This document shows positions 1 to 9,138 of a DNA stretch of 64,000 bases, in pieces. Location: positions 812,001-876,000 of the forward strand of contig WPIO01000090.1 of NCBI GenBank assembly GCA_009760855.2, in the 5' to 3' direction. Below the pieces are notes generated by a model. It did not search any database and was not told where the DNA came from. It was given only the letters and a program-made list of their open reading frames with translations. Origin of the DNA: Cristatella mucedo (taxonomy: Eukaryota; Bryozoa; Phylactolaemata; Cristatellidae). The position numbers and the translations under genes were made by a program. How positions within the stretch are numbered: position 1 is the first letter of the stretch; each line of letters starts with the position of its first letter.

Positions 1-125
1 AAAAGAAAGTGGCAAGCATAGCAGAGTCAGGAGAGCAGTTTAGGATGTTAGTAACATGGAAGTAGCAGCAGAGGACAGCTGAAAAGAATGAGCCTTAATC
101 GGCAGTATGAGAGTAGTTGATCGCT
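1..125 (-). mobile_element. LINE-B 3' fragment
   Basis: This matches, on the minus strand, the C-terminal coding and 3' part of the LINE-B family seen best at 60092-60781. The shared text includes 'GCATAGCAGAGT', 'GTAGCAGCA' and 'GGCAGTATGAG'. The equivalent of its left part lies off the window edge. Unit 2 carries the orthologous fragment at 36236-36510, so the insertion predates the large duplication. No open reading frame survives. Confidence 0.7.
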
Positions 126-375
126 CTATTTGCTAGAACTGGCAACATCCTTTAAGGATGCTTTAAGTATTATCGTACCAGAGAATCACTTACTCGAGCA
201 GCATCAGTTAACTTAGAGCTATGGTGAACAGCATGCTTGATAACTACATATTACAACTTACTATATCCTTCGAACAAAATTTCCATTTTACATCAGAGCA
301 GTGAGCCATTTCGTTAGCAACCTCTAGTGTTTTTTCCAGGAATCTAACTGAGCAGTGGGATCGCCTAACTCGTGA
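126..375. other. Duplicated non-coding block, unit 1
   Basis: This stretch matches 36511-36762 in unit 2 almost base for base in places, for example around 'TATTATCGTACC'. I see no coding signal. The minus-strand ORF across 244-606 runs through SINE sequence and is treated as chance. Confidence 0.55.
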
Positions 376-545
376 ACAGTAATGGCTCACTAGGTAAAGC
401 CATGCTTTTCGTGAACTCAGCTCCAAGGACGTGGGTTCAAATTCTGTGGTGGGCGATCCTTTACCACTAATGCATGCAGTGGTGATGGCCATCAAGGTTC
501 TTCTATATTTTAAAAAAGAGGCAGTTAAATCAACTGGTATTTTTT
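376..545 (+). mobile_element. SINE-S1 (tRNA-headed)
   Basis: The head resembles a tRNA gene, with an A-box-like stretch near 381-396 and a B box 'GGGTTCAAATTC' near 432-443. A unique body with 'GGTGGGCGATCCTTTA' follows, and then an A-rich tail reading 'AAAAAAGAGGCAGTTAAATCAACTGG'-like text. The same element sits at the matching place in unit 2 (36763-36925), so it was inserted before the large duplication. A and B boxes are the usual internal RNA polymerase III promoter of this class. Confidence 0.8.
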
Positions 546-565
546 TTGTTAAGCTAACAGTGGTG

Positions 566-637
566 GAACCAATGGCATGCACGCATTTGAGCTGTAAATA
601 CATCACCTTGCAGTCAATGCTAAACTGAAAAACATAA
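566..637 (+). promoter_or_regulatory. Relict promoter of pseudogene psiA
   Basis: A CCAAT box at 569-573 is followed by the family signature 'ATGCACGCATTTGAGCT' and a decayed TATA ('TGTAAATA', 593-600). The intact genes have 'CTATAAATTC' at the same distance. The alignment identifies this as the promoter of a dead family member. Confidence 0.6.
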
Positions 638-704
638 ATGAAATACCTTCGTTACTAACCAAATCGTTTGAAGAGCAGCTCGTGGCCTAGTTATTCCTGA
701 GAAT

Positions 705-1818
705 AAGAATCATACACTCCTTAAAGAGCCCCGAGAAAACTCAATCTTTTTACATGCATTTTCCATTCGCTGCAAAGGAAACACAATTGAATGGTGAGCG
801 AAAAAGCCATGCACGATAACAAATATGAATGACGTTGTTAGGGGTGATCTTACCTGGGTTAGCATGCAAGTGTGGTTGGTGCCAGCATGCATCAGTTAAT
901 GCGAACATAGGCACATCAAGCATAAATCGCCGTGATAATTAAATACAGTCATATACAGGTGCTTTTAATTTTTTTTATTGTGGTCAAGCCAGGGTCGTAA
1001 TGATCCAAATTGGGAGTGAGATCCAGGCTTGTGGAGCATTTAAACTGAATGCACAATCTCCAAATGATTTGAGGTTTGTACGAGGTATTCCGAAACGGTT
1101 GGATTCCTAAAAGCGGGTGGTACGACGCTTGGCCTTGTGGGGGAGTAGATCTGATAGGCAGGCTGGAGCCTAAATATGAAGTGACCTGAAAGTGAGCTAC
1201 ACAAACTTGAAGTCGATTCCTAAAAGCGGGTGGTACGACGCTTGGCCTTGTGGGGGAGTAGATCTGATAGGCAGGCTGGAGCCTAAATATGAAGTGACCT
1301 GAAAGTGAGCTACACAAACTTGAAGTCGATCCGTTTCTTGACAAGTAGCTAGAGGAGACCGGCGAGAAGTAGTGGGATGTGGCAACTGTAAATATCAAGA
1401 CAGACAAGCCTAGCTGCTGGGTTTGCACCAGCTTTAAGTGCCTTATTGCACATGCCGGTAGGTGAGCAAGGCCGGATGTCACAAGTGTATCGACCAACTT
1501 TGATATATTATCTATATTTAAAAAACTTCGAATTTTAGCATTGGTATGTAGCTGAAAGTAGGAATGCTCTACTGTTGAACTGATCCGGTCGTCTATCAAA
1601 AGATGACTTAGGAACATGTTACCTAGATCGCTTGCGGATTTAACAGTATTTATGCCGGCTGAGCCAAATTTGAGCGTTATATTTTTAGAATTTTAAAACG
1701 AACCTGATTTCCCCACAGTAAGTAAGCTAGTCTTATCGTAATTTTATGTAAGAAAAGATTGAGCCATTATTTTGAGAACGTCATCAATACGTGCTCATTC
1801 CCTAATAAACAGGCCAAA
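705..1818 (-). mobile_element. LINE-A insertion inside psiA exon 1
   Basis: This is the 3' part of a CR1/L2-type LINE in antisense to the host gene. Its 3' tail ('AAAGAGCCCCGAGAAAACTCAATCT') lies at the left. The body encodes decayed C-terminal RT text, with residues such as 'SHLLIDDRISSTVEHSYFQLH' and 'LVTSGLAHLPACAIRHL' readable on the minus strand in shifting frames. A 113-bp perfect internal duplication (1102-1327) is private to this copy. It is shared by position with 37113-38135 in unit 2. Confidence 0.75.
1102..1327. repeat. 113-bp perfect tandem duplication within LINE-A
   Basis: Bases 1102-1214 and 1215-1327 are identical over 113 bp when compared base by base. Each starts 'GATTCCTAAAAGCGGGTGG' and ends 'AACTTGAAGTC'. 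Unit 2 has a single copy here (around 37520-37635). The following base run 'GATCC' gives short microhomology with 'GATTCC'. Confidence 0.95.
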
Positions 1819-2194
1819 AAACTCGAATCAGCAGAGTTGGATGATCTCAAATTCAAGGTAAAGAGATCACCTTGTTAATTTTCTTTCATCTTGCAGTGGC
1901 AGTAACGTCGTTCTGCCAAATAAAGTAGTTGTGTAGAACTAAGGTATCCAGTTCAAATATGCAATTCATGAGTCTATGCAACCTTCGCTTTGTCAAGAAT
2001 AACTACATAAATTTAGCTTTCTATTGCGTGCGGGTACACTTGCTCAAACTACGTTTGTGTTCCTTTCGTTACAATTTTTGAACTCGCGTCTAGTTAGGGG
2101 AGGAAAGTGGTCCCGCTATTGATGGCAGTGCGACTTCTCGAAAGAGCTGACCTATGACTACTTCTGTCCTGATGTCTGGGCATGCTTCATTTAA

Positions 2195-2953
2195 CAAGCG
2201 GCTTATTTGCTGAAGCTTGGAGGGGTAGTTAAACTAGCACCATTCTTGTATGCAAGATTTTCATATTGTCCTACCTAAAAAGAAAAATGAGAGCTCGGAT
2301 GTTGATTTAGAACGTATATATATTGTTAGTACACTCTCAGCATATCTAATAATTCACAGGCAAACGAGCCAGGCATCTAAGGTTAACATACCTAGTAGCA
2401 ACTGGTGACATTATCTCTTGTAGTTTCAAATTAGTTATAGAGGGACTTAGTGCTCACTTACAAGCAATTTTAGCAGAGAATACAGCGATTTTCCGGACTT
2501 AAAATTCTAAACTTTGGTGTCTATATTTACTCGGCACCTTAAGTTCGGCAATTGCTTGTGATCTAGTGTAGGTCTAAAGGCTGCATTTTTTTGAAAAGAT
2601 CGCATCAAGACGAGTCGGAAAAGCCTAGGAATAAGAATAAGGTTAATGATCACGTGTCCAGATCAGCAGCATTTCAATGCGACAGAAATAGAAATGACTT
2701 GCCTTCCGACAAATTCTGTTAGTTAAACAGTGGCTGCAATGAAACAGTTTTTATCTACCCTAACCTGCCTATTCTAACGTTTCTAAAGCAAATTTATTAA
2801 GGGTACCTTATTTCAGGATGCATCTAAATGTAAACACATAGCAAGCAAGGAATTCGTGAAAAGTTACCTGTAAACAACAAGCTATCAATTTAGAGTTGTG
2901 GCTTTTTGTACTGAAAACATATTAAAGCTATTCTAATTATATAAAAAAAATCC
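2195..2953. other. Downstream block of psiA, non-coding
   Basis: I see no gene. The stretch is the diverged partner of 38515-39790 in unit 2. Part of it ('TAGTGCTCACTTACAAGCAATTTTAG', near 2448-2473) also recurs near 39300 and 53350, marking it as part of the old unit that follows each peptide gene. Confidence 0.55.
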
Positions 2954-3118
2954 TAGCTGATTGAACAGCCTCTTTTTGTATAGCGACAGAAGAGTCTTTA
3001 CGGCTATCACCACCGCTTGCAGTGGCGATAAAGGATCGCCCACTGCAGGAATCGAACCCACGACCTCGGGACCAAGGTCGTGAAAGCAACCACCTTACCT
3101 AGTGTGCCATCACGGGTA
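2954..3118 (-). mobile_element. SINE-S1, minus strand, unit-1 specific
   Basis: Reverse complement of the S1 consensus: the B box appears as 'GGAATCGAACCC' near 3049-3060 and the A box as 'CCACCTTACCTAGTGTGCCAT'-like text near 3090-3111. Unit 2 reads straight across this place (around 39798), which makes it a clean empty site, so this insertion followed the large duplication. Confidence 0.8.
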
Positions 3119-3216
3119 GCACCATACATTTCAAACTGCATCCTAACATGGGATTAGGTAACATGATAGAGGTAGCATTGTATGGGTTGGGAGAGAGAGG
3201 CAAGGGGAAGAGGGAA

Positions 3217-3397
<181 letters not shown>

Positions 3398-3884
3398 TAG
3401 AGACAAAAACACTTATCATACCAATAATAGTTTTCCTAGTTCCATACAATTCATAATAATGATTGCTTGTTATAGTTCCTTTCTATTCGTATTCTCTGTT
3501 ACTTGAAAAAATCAACGGGAATAATTAAGTTTGACCTAACCAGCTCGGTGCCTAAACAGAAATTTAGTCAGCAGTAACTTGTTTGTAGTCACCAAGCTTC
3601 AAGGGGTGGGATGAAAATACAAGAACTTAGCAGTTTTTTCGAGGCTGAATTCAATCGTAAGAAATAGATAAATTTAAGAAGAAGGTGTGGTCGAAATAAT
3701 AATCGAGAATGAATGTATGCTTTCTGACTCCGGGCGATTTAAATTCCCTTTGATAATGATTTTACCAACTCTCGAAACTAAATCAAACGGTTTCAGTGGG
3801 CAGTGCAGTTGTTAACAATCGTTAGCCAGTAGGAATAACAGATCCATTCGAATAATGGACCCACCTAGGAATGCAGACGTTACA
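3398..3884. other. Non-coding block shared with unit 2
   Basis: It matches 39956-40393 ('TTCATAATAATGATTGCTTG', 'AGTAACTTGTTTGTAGTCACC'). No coding signal is seen. Unit 2 is interrupted by LINE-A just after 'GGAATAACAGAT'. Confidence 0.55.
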
Positions 3885-4161
3885 GAGTTACTGACGGAGA
3901 TACATTACATAGAAAATTGCAATACTTTAAATTTAGGCAAACCTCACATTGGATATAAAGTGTTTAATTATTGTAAAATAAATTTAAAATGAGGCATGCA
4001 GATTTTTCACAGGTGGTCCATATGTTCGATAGAAGTACATATTTCGATGATTGAACGCTAGAATTGGGGACACAAACCAGGTTTGCCGAACACTAACATT
4101 TTACAGATATTTTCATTCAACGTGAGAAAGTGCACAACCATCCGGATATCATGTTAACTTG
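3885..4161 (+). repeat. 277-bp recent duplicate of 9114-9390
   Basis: Aligned without gaps to 9114-9390, I count 5 mismatches in 277 bp (about 98%). The source includes the last bases of the LINE-B insertion ('GAGTTACTGACGGAGATACATTACAT') plus the adjoining host sequence, so the copy was made after LINE-B landed at 8678-9138. It abuts a 5'-truncated LINE-A at 4162. Confidence 0.9.
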
Positions 4162-5520
4162 TGTGTCTCTGCTTCTTTTTCTCGATCTCTCGGCTGCGTT
4201 TGATACTATCGATCACCAAGCTCTTCTAGAGCTCATCTCATATCGCCTGTGTATCACTGGCACTACTCTGTAATTGTTAAGGTCCAATCTCAGTGGGTTA
4301 CTCGTGAGTATTGACGTGAATGGACAAAGATTGTCCGAGGTACCTCTAAAATATGGGGTACCTAAGGGCTCCGTGCTAGATCCGGTTCCTTTCACGGTTT
4401 ATACTTTCCCTCTTGGTGATGTAATTGCCAGCACAATCCAGGCTAATACTTCTATGGGGAGGACACTCAGTTCTACCTTTGCTCTGATCAATCCCAGCTA
4501 TCGAGGACCTTTAATTATCCTAACTCACTTACTGCAAGTATTGATGACATCCACAAATGGATGGCAGCAAATCTTTGAAAACTAAATGATGATAAAACTA
4601 AATTACAAGGTATAGGTACACCCAGCATGATTCAGAAATTAAAAGGCTTACCCTCAAAATTGGCTGCCAGCATATCATCTGCTGAATCAGCTCGAAATCT
4701 ACGTCTCAAGTTGCAAAGTGACCTCATGTTGAAGGACCCCATCAGATTCACAATCAATTCAGCCTCCTTTCAGCTACATAAAATTGCTAAATTCGGGCTT
4801 ATCTAGATAGGGATACCACGTCTTAAGTAGTCCATGCATTTTGGAAATCATGTCTTGACTTCTGTAACTCACTGCTTGCTGGCCCACCTGCATATGTAAC
4901 CAGGCAATTACAGGTGGTGCAAAACTCTGCAGGTTGGCTTGTCTGTTGTAAGCGTTGCAGTTGCCACATCACACCACTTTGTGCCGACCTGCACCGGCTC
5001 CCAGTCGAGCAAAGCGTTGAATTCCAAGTTTTGTCGCCCATGTTTAGGTCACTTAATTATTCAGCTCCAGCTTATCTTTAGGGCCTTTTCCTCAACCAGG
5101 CCAAGCATTGTACTACCACCTTTTCGGAATCCAACAGTTTACCAACACCTCGTACAAACCTCAAATCCTTTAGAGACCTTGCATTTAGTTCGTAGGCTCC
5201 CAAAGCCTGGAACTATCTCCCTACATGCGTTGGAACATTGCCTTACTTGACTAAGTAAAAAAAGAACTTAAACAGATACAATTAAAGAAAGCATTAAGGG
5301 CGTGCCTGTGATTCGTCCTTCATATGCCCTTGCGAGCTGACACTGTGCATGCTGTGGCTAACTACACTTGTATGGTGACCATCTGCATGTAACCCCTAAC
5401 CCATTCATGTCGTTTATTAAGCATGTTAGTACTCCCTTTTCAATCGTGCTTCTCTTCGCAGTAACTCTAAAGCACCAAGAAAGAGATTGAGTTCTTTGAG
5501 GACGTTTTATGAAATGTATT
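4162..5520 (+). mobile_element. LINE-A, 5'-truncated, decayed
   Basis: It starts inside the RT domain. 'LLFLDLSAAFDTIDHQ' is readable near 4168-4220, then 'SGLLVSIDVNGQRLSEVPLKYGVPKGSVL' in another frame near 4283-4380. The C-terminal 'CTGCACCGGCTCCCAGTCGAGCAA' text and the (ATT)n tail follow. Several frameshifts and the loss of YADD show it is dead. It meets the next LINE-A tail to tail at about 5520. Confidence 0.8.
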
Positions 5521-5803
5521 ATTATTATTAATAATAATAATAATATTGCACTTGATAAAGCGCCCTCAGAGAACTTAATCTCTTTCTAGGCGCTTTACAT
5601 TTGCTGCAAAGTGATACGCAACAGAATAGTAAGAAAAATCATGCTTGAAAAACAAACAAAATGAATAACATGGTTAGGGGTTACATGCACTAGGTCATCA
5701 TGCAAATGTGGTTAGTGGCAGCATGAACAGTGTCAGCACGCATAGGCACATCGAGGACGAATCACAAGGACCTACTAAATGCTGTCCTAAATAGGTATGT
5801 TTT

Positions 5804-6157
5804 TTAGTTTCTTTTAAATGTGGTCAGGTCAGGGGATGTTCTGATGCAGGTCGGGAGGGAGTTCCAGGCTGTGGGAGCATACGAGCTAAATGCACGGTCT
5901 CCAAAGGATTTAAGGTTTGTACGAGGTATTTCTAGACTGTTGGATTCTGAAAAGCGAGTGGTACGATGCTTTGCCTGATGGGGTAGTATATCTGAAAGGT
6001 AGGGTGGAGCCATAGAATGAAGAGACCTAAAAGTGAGCGACAAAACCTTGAAGTCAATCCGTTGCTTGACTGGTAACCAGTGCAGGTTGGCGAGAAGTGG
6101 AGTAATGTGGCAACTGCGACGCTCACGACAGACAAGCCTAGCTGCAGAGTTTTGCAC
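5804..6157 (-). pseudogene. LINE-A C-terminal domain, out of frame with RT
   Basis: This 117-codon stretch continues the RT protein. It contains 'HITPLLANLHWLPVKQRIDFK', 'HSMAPPYLSDILPH' and 'FGDRAFSSYAPTAWNSLP', the conserved tail that follows RT in CR1/L2-like elements. It overlaps the end of the upstream frame. Other copies (41000-41060 and 48800-48850) carry about 22 bp more here ('AGCTGCAATCGCCTGATCGCAC'), so a small deletion has split one ORF into two. Confidence 0.8.
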
Positions 6158-7427
6158 CGGATGCTGGTAGGCCTGTAAGCAGTGAGTTGCAGAAGTCGAG
6201 ACGAGATGTCACGAATGCATGGACCAACTTGGACGTGGTATCCTTATCTAAACAAGCCCTAATTTTAGCAATGTTATGAAGCTGAAAATAGGCTGGTTTG
6301 ACTGTGGAGCTGATGTGATCGTCTAACGAGAGGTCGCTTTGGAATATGACACCTAGATTTCGAGCTGATGCAACTGGAGATATGCTGGCAGAGCCAATTT
6401 TGAAAGTCAGCCTTTCCCATTTCTGAATAGCACTAGGTTTGCCCATAACTAGTAAGTTAGTTTTATCATCGTTTAGTTGTAGAAAATTTGCTGCCATCCA
6501 TGATCGGATGTCATCAATGCATGCAGCAAGTGAGTTGAGACAATTTGAGGTGCTCGAAGGTTGGGAGGGATCAAAGCAAAGGTACAACTGAGTGTCATCC
6601 GCATAGAAGTGAAAGCCTAGGTTGTGCTTGGCAATCACATCAGCGAGATGGAGAGTATAAACGGTGAAAAGGACCGGACCTAGCACAGAGCCCTGAGGTA
6701 CTCCATATTTTAGAGGTACTTCAGATGATCTTTGCCCATTCACGTCAACACTCTGGAGTCTCCCACTGAGATAGGACCTGAACCACTGCAGAGCAGTGCC
6801 AGTGATGCCCAGGCGAGATGAGAGGCGCTCTAGAAGTACTTTGTGATCGATGGTATCAAAAGCTGCCGAAAGATCGAGCAAAACAAGAAGAGACACTCTA
6901 CCCATGTCTGCATTCCTAAGTAGGTCGTTGTATACCCGAAGCAATGCTGACTCTGTGGAGTGATTAGCTCTAAAGCCAGACTGGAACTTACTAGCAAGGT
7001 GTGAGGTTTTGATATACGACTTCAGCTGGTCTGCCACGACCCGTTCCAGTGTCTTTGATATGAATGGTAAAAGGGAGACTGGATGGTAGTTGCTTAAGTT
7101 CTCTTGGTCTAGTGTAGCTTTCTTGAGAAGTGGCCTGACTACAGCTTTTTTGAAAGGTGCTGGGACCTGACCTGAGGCTAATGACATATTAATGATGTTG
7201 GTTATGCATGGCAGCAGCAGGTCAATGCAACGTAGGAGCAGGACAGTGGGAATAGGGTCCAGTGGACTTGTTGTCTTCTTTGATTGAGATACGAGCTTTA
7301 GGACTACATCACTAGTGACCTGTTTAAATGCAGACATTGAGGCACAGCCAGGAACCGAGGAACAGCATTCTTGTGGGAAGGTTGTCATCGCAGGGATGGA
7401 TTCCCTGATTTTGTCTATCTTTTGCAC
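6138..7427 (-). CDS. LINE-A reverse transcriptase (partial ORF2-like protein)
   Basis: This 429-codon minus-strand ORF is the longest in the window. Residues about 95-135 hold the RT fingers region ('VVRPLLKK'). 'SGFRANHSTESALL' follows at 150-163, motif A 'LVLLDLSAAFDTIDH' at 181-195, motif B 'GVPQGSVLGPVLFTVYT' at 242-258, the catalytic 'YADDTQLYL' at 275-283, motif D 'LNDDKTNLLVMG' at 318-329 and motif E-like 'LGVIFQSDLSLDDHI' at 358-372. This is the order of non-LTR retrotransposon RTs of the CR1/L2 group. The protein would copy element RNA at a nicked target. The N-terminal endonuclease is absent and the C-terminus is shifted out of frame near 6138-6160, so it is not a working element despite intact catalytic aspartates. 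The apparent start Met lies inside the domain linker and is not a real start. Confidence 0.88.
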   Translation of the reverse strand: MQKIDKIRESIPAMTTFPQECCSSVPGCASMSAFKQVTSDVVLKLVSQSKKTTSPLDPIPTVLLLRCIDLLLPCITNIINMSLASGQVPAPFKKAVVRPLLKKATLDQENLSNYHPVSLLPFISKTLERVVADQLKSYIKTSHLASKFQSGFRANHSTESALLRVYNDLLRNADMGRVSLLVLLDLSAAFDTIDHKVLLERLSSRLGITGTALQWFRSYLSGRLQSVDVNGQRSSEVPLKYGVPQGSVLGPVLFTVYTLHLADVIAKHNLGFHFYADDTQLYLCFDPSQPSSTSNCLNSLAACIDDIRSWMAANFLQLNDDKTNLLVMGKPSAIQKWERLTFKIGSASISPVASARNLGVIFQSDLSLDDHISSTVKPAYFQLHNIAKIRACLDKDTTSKLVHAFVTSRLDFCNSLLTGLPASGAKLCS

Positions 7428-7484
7428 AAAGAATCGAGAGAAGCGATCGGCTAGATCATCACAAGGATCATCTGGTTAGGAGTT

Positions 7485-7510
7485 TATATATATATATATA
7501 TATATATATA
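7485..7510. repeat. (TA)n at LINE-A 5' junction
   Basis: A pure TA run of about 26 bp separates the truncated LINE-A from 'GGAATTAATATTATTATTATAACG', which is itself a relic of a plus-strand LINE-A tail. The same join appears in unit 2 near 41850. Confidence 0.9.
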
Positions 7511-7519
7511 GGAATTAAT

Positions 7520-8330
7520 ATTATTATTATAACGATCTCGTACAGTAAGCTGTGGCTTCCCACCTGGCTTTAAGTAGGGTACATCACACTACAGGTTTCA
7601 ACAAGAAACAATTAATCAAAACCCTAATATGTGAAATTTGTTTCAAAAATTGATATTTAAAGCAATAGTAATAATACAAAAGAGTTCAGTGGTTTCGGAC
7701 TTGTTTCGCCGATGCGGAGTTAAACTAGAGTTTTTTATCTGTTATTTTCGAATGTACAGATCGCAATCGTGCAGCTTGACCACAGAAAGACAAACGGACC
7801 TTCTCGGTTTGCTTAGTCAAAATTGCTATTCTGCCATAAATCGCTAATCCCCTGTAATATTTTGGGTGTGCTTTCAATTAAAATGAATCACGAAGTTGGA
7901 TATGCACGGCTAACTGCACTGTATCGTTTTATCAGTTATTAAACGCAAATCATCATCATGCCACTATAACTTGTGGTGTCGGGCATATTGTGACATTACA
8001 ATAGTTACCTTTTCACCTCTACTTACAATAGCGATCACCAGTGAATAGTTCGTACAAGCATCTTAAAGTTCGCTTTTGTTGTTGGAAATTTCTTGGGTAG
8101 AATTGGTATTATTCAATAGCTCAAGACATTTAAAGTATCCAACTTGGGCTGACGAGATAGGAGAGTAATGCCTAATGCAAATAGCCGTTTTCTTCCTCCG
8201 GGAGGATGAAGTGAGGTGATGTGGAAAATGAAAAGTACACTAAGAAACTTCAAATACACTGAACTGTTTGATTGCAAGCCAATTCAAGTCTTCTAGATGT
8301 CATTTGTTGGTGTGTGAGCTCCTTGTAGTG
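7520..8330. other. Upstream block of peptide unit B
   Basis: No gene seen. This block matches 41865-42655 closely. More distantly it matches 35680-36200 and 51000-51640 ('CCTATTAAGTATAGAATG'-type, 'CATCTGGCCGCTTGACC'-type and 'TTTATTCAGCAAATCAA'-type landmarks). It is therefore the 5' flank of the old repeating unit that carries the peptide gene. Confidence 0.6.
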
Positions 8331-8495
8331 AGCCGTAATGGCTCACTTGGTAAGGTGGCCGCTTTGCACGACATCGGCCCGAGGTCGTAGGTTCAAATCC
8401 TGTGGTGGGTCATCCTTTATTGCCACTGCAAGCGGCGGAGATAGCTGTAAAGGCTCTTATGCTACTATACAACAGAAACTGTTAAATCAGCTAGT
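8331..8495 (+). mobile_element. SINE-S1
   Basis: This is the clearest S1 copy: A box 'TGGCTCACTTGGTAAGG' at 8339-8355, B box 'GGTTCAAATCC' at 8391-8401, body 'GGTGGGTCATCCTTTATTGCC', tail 'AAATCAGCTAG'. The orthologous copy in unit 2 is 42656-42822, so the insertion predates the large duplication. The 74-codon ORF across it is not a gene. Confidence 0.88.
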
Positions 8496-8677
8496 TTTGT
8501 TATGTTTTATGACAGTAATTACATTTTGTATTCTAAAACTGGCGTTTCTAAGTATGGATTAGTGTGTGAATTGTAGACATAATCAATAAAAATTTCATAT
8601 GACATCATGTATTGAGTTACCGAATTTATAATGCATTTTAATAGCTCTAGGAGTGACTTATTGCTGTATGCATGCCT

Positions 8678-9138
8678 GACCTGCGAGGCCCGCCACGGCT
8701 TGGCTCTTTCGCACCTCGCTGAACTGCTGCATCAGTTTCAGCCTGTTCCTACCCTCAGGTCCTGTGTGGACAACAGATTAGCTGTCCCATTCCTCCGCTT
8801 AAAGACAGTTGGCGACAGAAGCTTTAGCTCTGCAGGTCCTAGACTGCGGAACTCGCTTCCACAATTCTTAGGCAACGACAACTACTCTCCAACTGCCGAC
8901 TATGGCACATCTTTTTCAGCGGTCCTGAACTGCTACTTCTATGCTACTCACTATCTCAACCGTTCTTCTGACTCTGCTATGCTTCCCACTTTCTCTTTGT
9001 TTCGTGAGACGAAGTCTGTTGGCTACTGAATGCGTACCGAAAGCCGCTTAGGCTGTGAGTGAGCTATACAAAACTCTCCTGTGTAACACCCACATGGTCT
9101 TTATGACTTTGTGGAGTTACTGACGGAGATACATTACA
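8678..9138 (+). mobile_element. LINE-B, 5'-truncated, unit-1 specific
   Basis: The plus strand encodes the C-terminal end of the LINE-B protein ('EARHGLALSHLAELL', 'LAVPFLRLKTVGDRSFSSAGPRL', 'SFSAVLNCYFYATHYLN'), stopping at TGA 9027-9029, then about 110 bp of 3' tail ending 'GGAGATACATTACAT'. Unit 2 has an uninterrupted empty site at about 43007/43008 ('GCCTGCCTAGAATATTGCC'), so insertion followed the large duplication. No clear target-site duplication could be defined. Confidence 0.85.

Larger units (their letters stand above)
638..2194 (+). pseudogene. psiA: cysteine-rich secreted peptide pseudogene, exon 1 split by a LINE
   Basis: This is a dead copy of the peptide gene intact at 10488-10930. 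The start ATG (638-640) is followed after five codons by TAA (656-658). The signal-peptide motif 'CAGCTCGTGGCCTA' is still readable near 677-690. A LINE-A copy (about 705-1818, minus strand) interrupts exon 1, and its end resumes at about 1820-1873 with 'GCAGAGTTGGATG' and 'AAGAGATCACC' (the Lys-Arg-Ser region). Exon 2 is about 2075-2194 and has lost the acceptor AG. The second and sixth Cys codons are changed (TGC to TGG and TTC), while the third, fourth and fifth persist. The sister copy psiB in unit 2 (37022-38514) has the same LINE in the same place, so death preceded the large duplication. Confidence 0.75.
5521..7475 (-). mobile_element. LINE-A (CR1/L2 type), best preserved copy
   Basis: This 2-kb element on the minus strand runs from its 3' microsatellite (5521-5550) back to a truncation at about 7475, beside a (TA)n tract. 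It encodes an almost uninterrupted RT plus C-terminal region (see the two coding entries). The endonuclease domain expected for the clade is missing because of 5' truncation, which is the normal outcome of target-primed reverse transcription. Confidence 0.88.

Noticed and set aside
949-1617. 222-codon minus-strand ORF
   Set aside because: It mixes LINE-A frames and is lengthened by the in-frame part of the 113-bp duplication. No intact RT motifs.
8338-8562. tRNA gene and 74-codon ORF
   Set aside because: The A and B boxes belong to a SINE head. No full cloverleaf with a 3' acceptor stem can be formed, and several copies share the same non-tRNA body. The ORF is a SINE shadow.
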